A stretch of 64,000 nucleotides of DNA from Actinomycetes bacterium (GTDB lineage Bacteria > Actinomycetota > Coriobacteriia > Anaerosomatales > Anaerosomataceae), in NCBI GenBank assembly GCA_022839745.1, contig JALHJB010000001.1, positions 1-64,000 of the forward strand, given 5' to 3'. A program made the position numbers and the translations under genes. Of this stretch, positions 62,403 to 64,000 are shown one piece after another. Under the pieces are notes generated by a model that did not search any database, had not been told where the DNA came from, and saw nothing but the letters and a program-made list of their open reading frames with translations. Each line of letters begins with the position of its first letter. Positions within the stretch are counted from its first letter, which is position 1.

Positions 62403-64000
62403 ATGGCGGAACGAGGGTTCGCGGCGCCGGAGCTCGATCCAGTGGCCGTTGCCGATCTTGCCGAGCGCGCCCGGCGACTGCGCGGTGCGATCCTCACCAT
62501 GACGACGCTTGCCGCCTCAGGCCATCCCGGTGGCTCGATGTCGTCACTCGAGCTCTACCTGACGCTTGCGCACTTCGCAGAGGTCGACCCGCAGCGCCCG
62601 CGGGCGGCCGATCGCGACCGCATCGTGGTGAGCCACGGTCACACGTCGCCTGGCGTGTACTGTGCGCTTGCCGACGCCGGGTTCTTCCCGCTTGACGATG
62701 CGGTGGCGCACTTTCGCCAGGCGGGCAGCGTGTTCGAGGGCCACGTGGAGCGGTCGGTCCCGGGTGTGGAGTGGGGCACCGGCAACCTCGGCCAGGGCCT
62801 CTCAGCCGGTGTCGGCTTCGCGCTGGCGTCGCGCATCACCGGTGCCGGGTATCGCACGTTCGTCGTCATGAGCGACGGCGAGCAGCACAAGGGGCAGGTG
62901 GCCGAGGCGCGGCGGATGGCCGTGAAGGAGGGGTTGAGTGACCTCACGGTGCTCGTCGACTGCAACGGCATTCAGATATCCGGCCACACCGCCGAGGTGA
63001 TGCCGGTGAACATCGCTGAGGGTTTCGCCGCGGACGGGTGGGGCGTGATCGAGGTCGACGGGCATGACATCGGTGCCGTGTACGCCGCGGTGGCTCGCGC
63101 GGTGGCCGACACTTTCCGTCCTGTGGCGATCATCGCGCACACGGTGATCGGCAAGGGCGTCTCGTTCATGGAGGGCGACCCGGAGTTCCATGGGCGGGGC
63201 CTGACCGAAGACGAGTACGTCCGTGCATGCGCGGAACTTGGCGTGGAGCCGATGCTGGAAGCGGCGCGGGAACGCCGCGGGGGCGTCACGCTCACTCCGG
63301 CGCTGCACCATGTGCGCGGGCCTCGCGTGATCGACCTTGGCGCTCCACGCACCTACACGCGTGAGAAGCACACAGACAACCGCTCGGCGTGGGGCACTGC
63401 GCTTGCCGATCTCGCACGGGCGAATCCGGCGCAGCCCATCGCGGTCGTGGACTGCGACCTTGCCGCCAGCGTGAAGACCGGCGAGTTCGCGAAGATGCGG
63501 CCCGATGCGTTCGTGCAGGCCGGCGTGGGGGAGCACAACGCCGCTGCCGTCTCCGGTGCGCTCTCGACGGCCGGTGTGCTCACCTTCTTCTCCGACTTCG
63601 GGGTGTTCGGCATCGACGAGGTCTACAACCAGCAGCGATTGAACGACATCAACGAGGCCGAGCTCAAGCTGGCGGTCACCCACTGCGGCCTGGACGTGGG
63701 CGAGGACGGCAAGACGCACCAGTGCCTCGACTACGTTGGAGCGTTCCGCTCGATGTTCGGGTGGCGGGTCATCGTGCCGGCGGACCCCAATCAGACTGAT
63801 CGCGCGGTACGGGAGGCGGCACGCATGCCCGGCTGTGTGGCGATCGCGATGGGGCGCTCCAAGCTGCCGGTCATCCTCGATGAGAGCGGCGCCGCGCTGT
63901 TCGGTGACGACTACGTCTTCGAGTATGGCGTCTCCACGTGGGCGCGCGAGGGCTCCGACGCCGTGATCGTCGCCATGGGCACCGTTGCCGGGGCGGCCGT
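62403..64000 (+). CDS. tkt: Transketolase (3' end outside window)
   Basis: 532 residues visible with no stop. N-terminal TPP domain: A-S-G-H-P-G-G-S-M-S-S and G-H-T-S-P-G-V-Y, then S-D-G-E-Q-H-K-G-Q-V and the Mg2+ motif D-C-N-G-I-Q-I. The pyrimidine domain has G-V-G-E-H-N-A-A-A-V-S-G with the catalytic Glu. The third, C-terminal domain has begun and is cut by the window end. AGGAGG precedes ATG 62403. It transfers two-carbon units in the non-oxidative pentose phosphate pathway. Confidence 0.93.
   Translation, partial: MAERGFAAPELDPVAVADLAERARRLRGAILTMTTLAASGHPGGSMSSLELYLTLAHFAEVDPQRPRAADRDRIVVSHGHTSPGVYCALADAGFFPLDDAVAHFRQAGSVFEGHVERSVPGVEWGTGNLGQGLSAGVGFALASRITGAGYRTFVVMSDGEQHKGQVAEARRMAVKEGLSDLTVLVDCNGIQISGHTAEVMPVNIAEGFAADGWGVIEVDGHDIGAVYAAVARAVADTFRPVAIIAHTVIGKGVSFMEGDPEFHGRGLTEDEYVRACAELGVEPMLEAARERRGGVTLTPALHHVRGPRVIDLGAPRTYTREKHTDNRSAWGTALADLARANPAQPIAVVDCDLAASVKTGEFAKMRPDAFVQAGVGEHNAAAVSGALSTAGVLTFFSDFGVFGIDEVYNQQRLNDINEAELKLAVTHCGLDVGEDGKTHQCLDYVGAFRSMFGWRVIVPADPNQTDRAVREAARMPGCVAIAMGRSKLPVILDESGAALFGDDYVFEYGVSTWAREGSDAVIVAMGTVAGAA

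Overview
The window is about 65-70% GC, gene-dense and free of phage genes, insertion sequences and CRISPR arrays. It looks like chromosome from a high-GC Gram-positive bacterium. The rapZ-yvcK-whiA cluster, CWB2 cell-wall repeats, tRNAs with encoded CCA, an FAD-type HemY and the hemE-hemH-hemY order point to Actinomycetota, most likely a deep-branching Coriobacteriia-type lineage. That placement is inference, and a high-GC Bacillota is not excluded. GTG and TTG starts and 1-8 base gene overlaps are common.

Layout: 1-3975, the 3' part of a surface protein (RCC1 repeats, five 89-residue repeats, three CWB2 repeats). 4101-7241, a small membrane protein and rapZ-yvcK-whiA. 7375-12307, the glycolytic run gap-pgk-tpiA-gpmI and then secG. 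12590-18378, a five-gene oligopeptide ABC transporter, followed by tRNA-Leu. 18584-24256, a broken SpoIIAA-like gene, a metallophosphoesterase, a radical-SAM pair with an aminotransferase, and a PHP phosphoesterase. 24325-27982, a membrane-anchored ferrochelatase-like protein, thioredoxin, FmdB-type and DUF302 proteins, a CsoR/CstR-type repressor and a cation efflux protein. 27979-34747, an EamA transporter, rpoN with a histidine kinase and sigma-54 activator, a membrane zinc-ribbon/HMA pair and CcdA. 34818-41027, a large RsbU-like phosphatase, a STAS-kinase fusion, nitroreductase, HAD hydrolase, UPF0114 protein and a small ORF. 41053-47922 (minus), a nine-gene Mrp/Mbh-type antiporter. 48039-48519, tRNA-Cys, tRNA-Gly and tRNA-Val. 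48616-53617, lipid kinase, RNase D, XseAB, HIT and DegV proteins. 54115-61472, acs and hemE-hemH with two tandem hemY-like genes. 61510-64000, an inositol monophosphatase-family gene and a transketolase cut by the window end.

Two regulatory circuits can be read directly. First, a CsoR-family repressor lacks the copper-binding His (Cys43-Ser68-Cys72), which resembles the persulfide sensor CstR. Three matching ATACCCC-(2-3 nt)-GGGGTAT operators sit inside the promoters of thioredoxin, the cation efflux gene and ccdA, suggesting a local thiol/sulfur or metal regulon. Second, rpoN, a histidine kinase and a sigma-54 activator form one coupled operon, and a consensus -24/-12 promoter follows immediately, in front of a membrane zinc-ribbon protein and an HMA protein.

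Other notable points are a ferrochelatase-like protein missing its catalytic His, a degenerate radical-SAM partner protein, an anti-sigma antagonist and kinase fused in one chain, and an antiporter subunit without its key TM5 glutamate.
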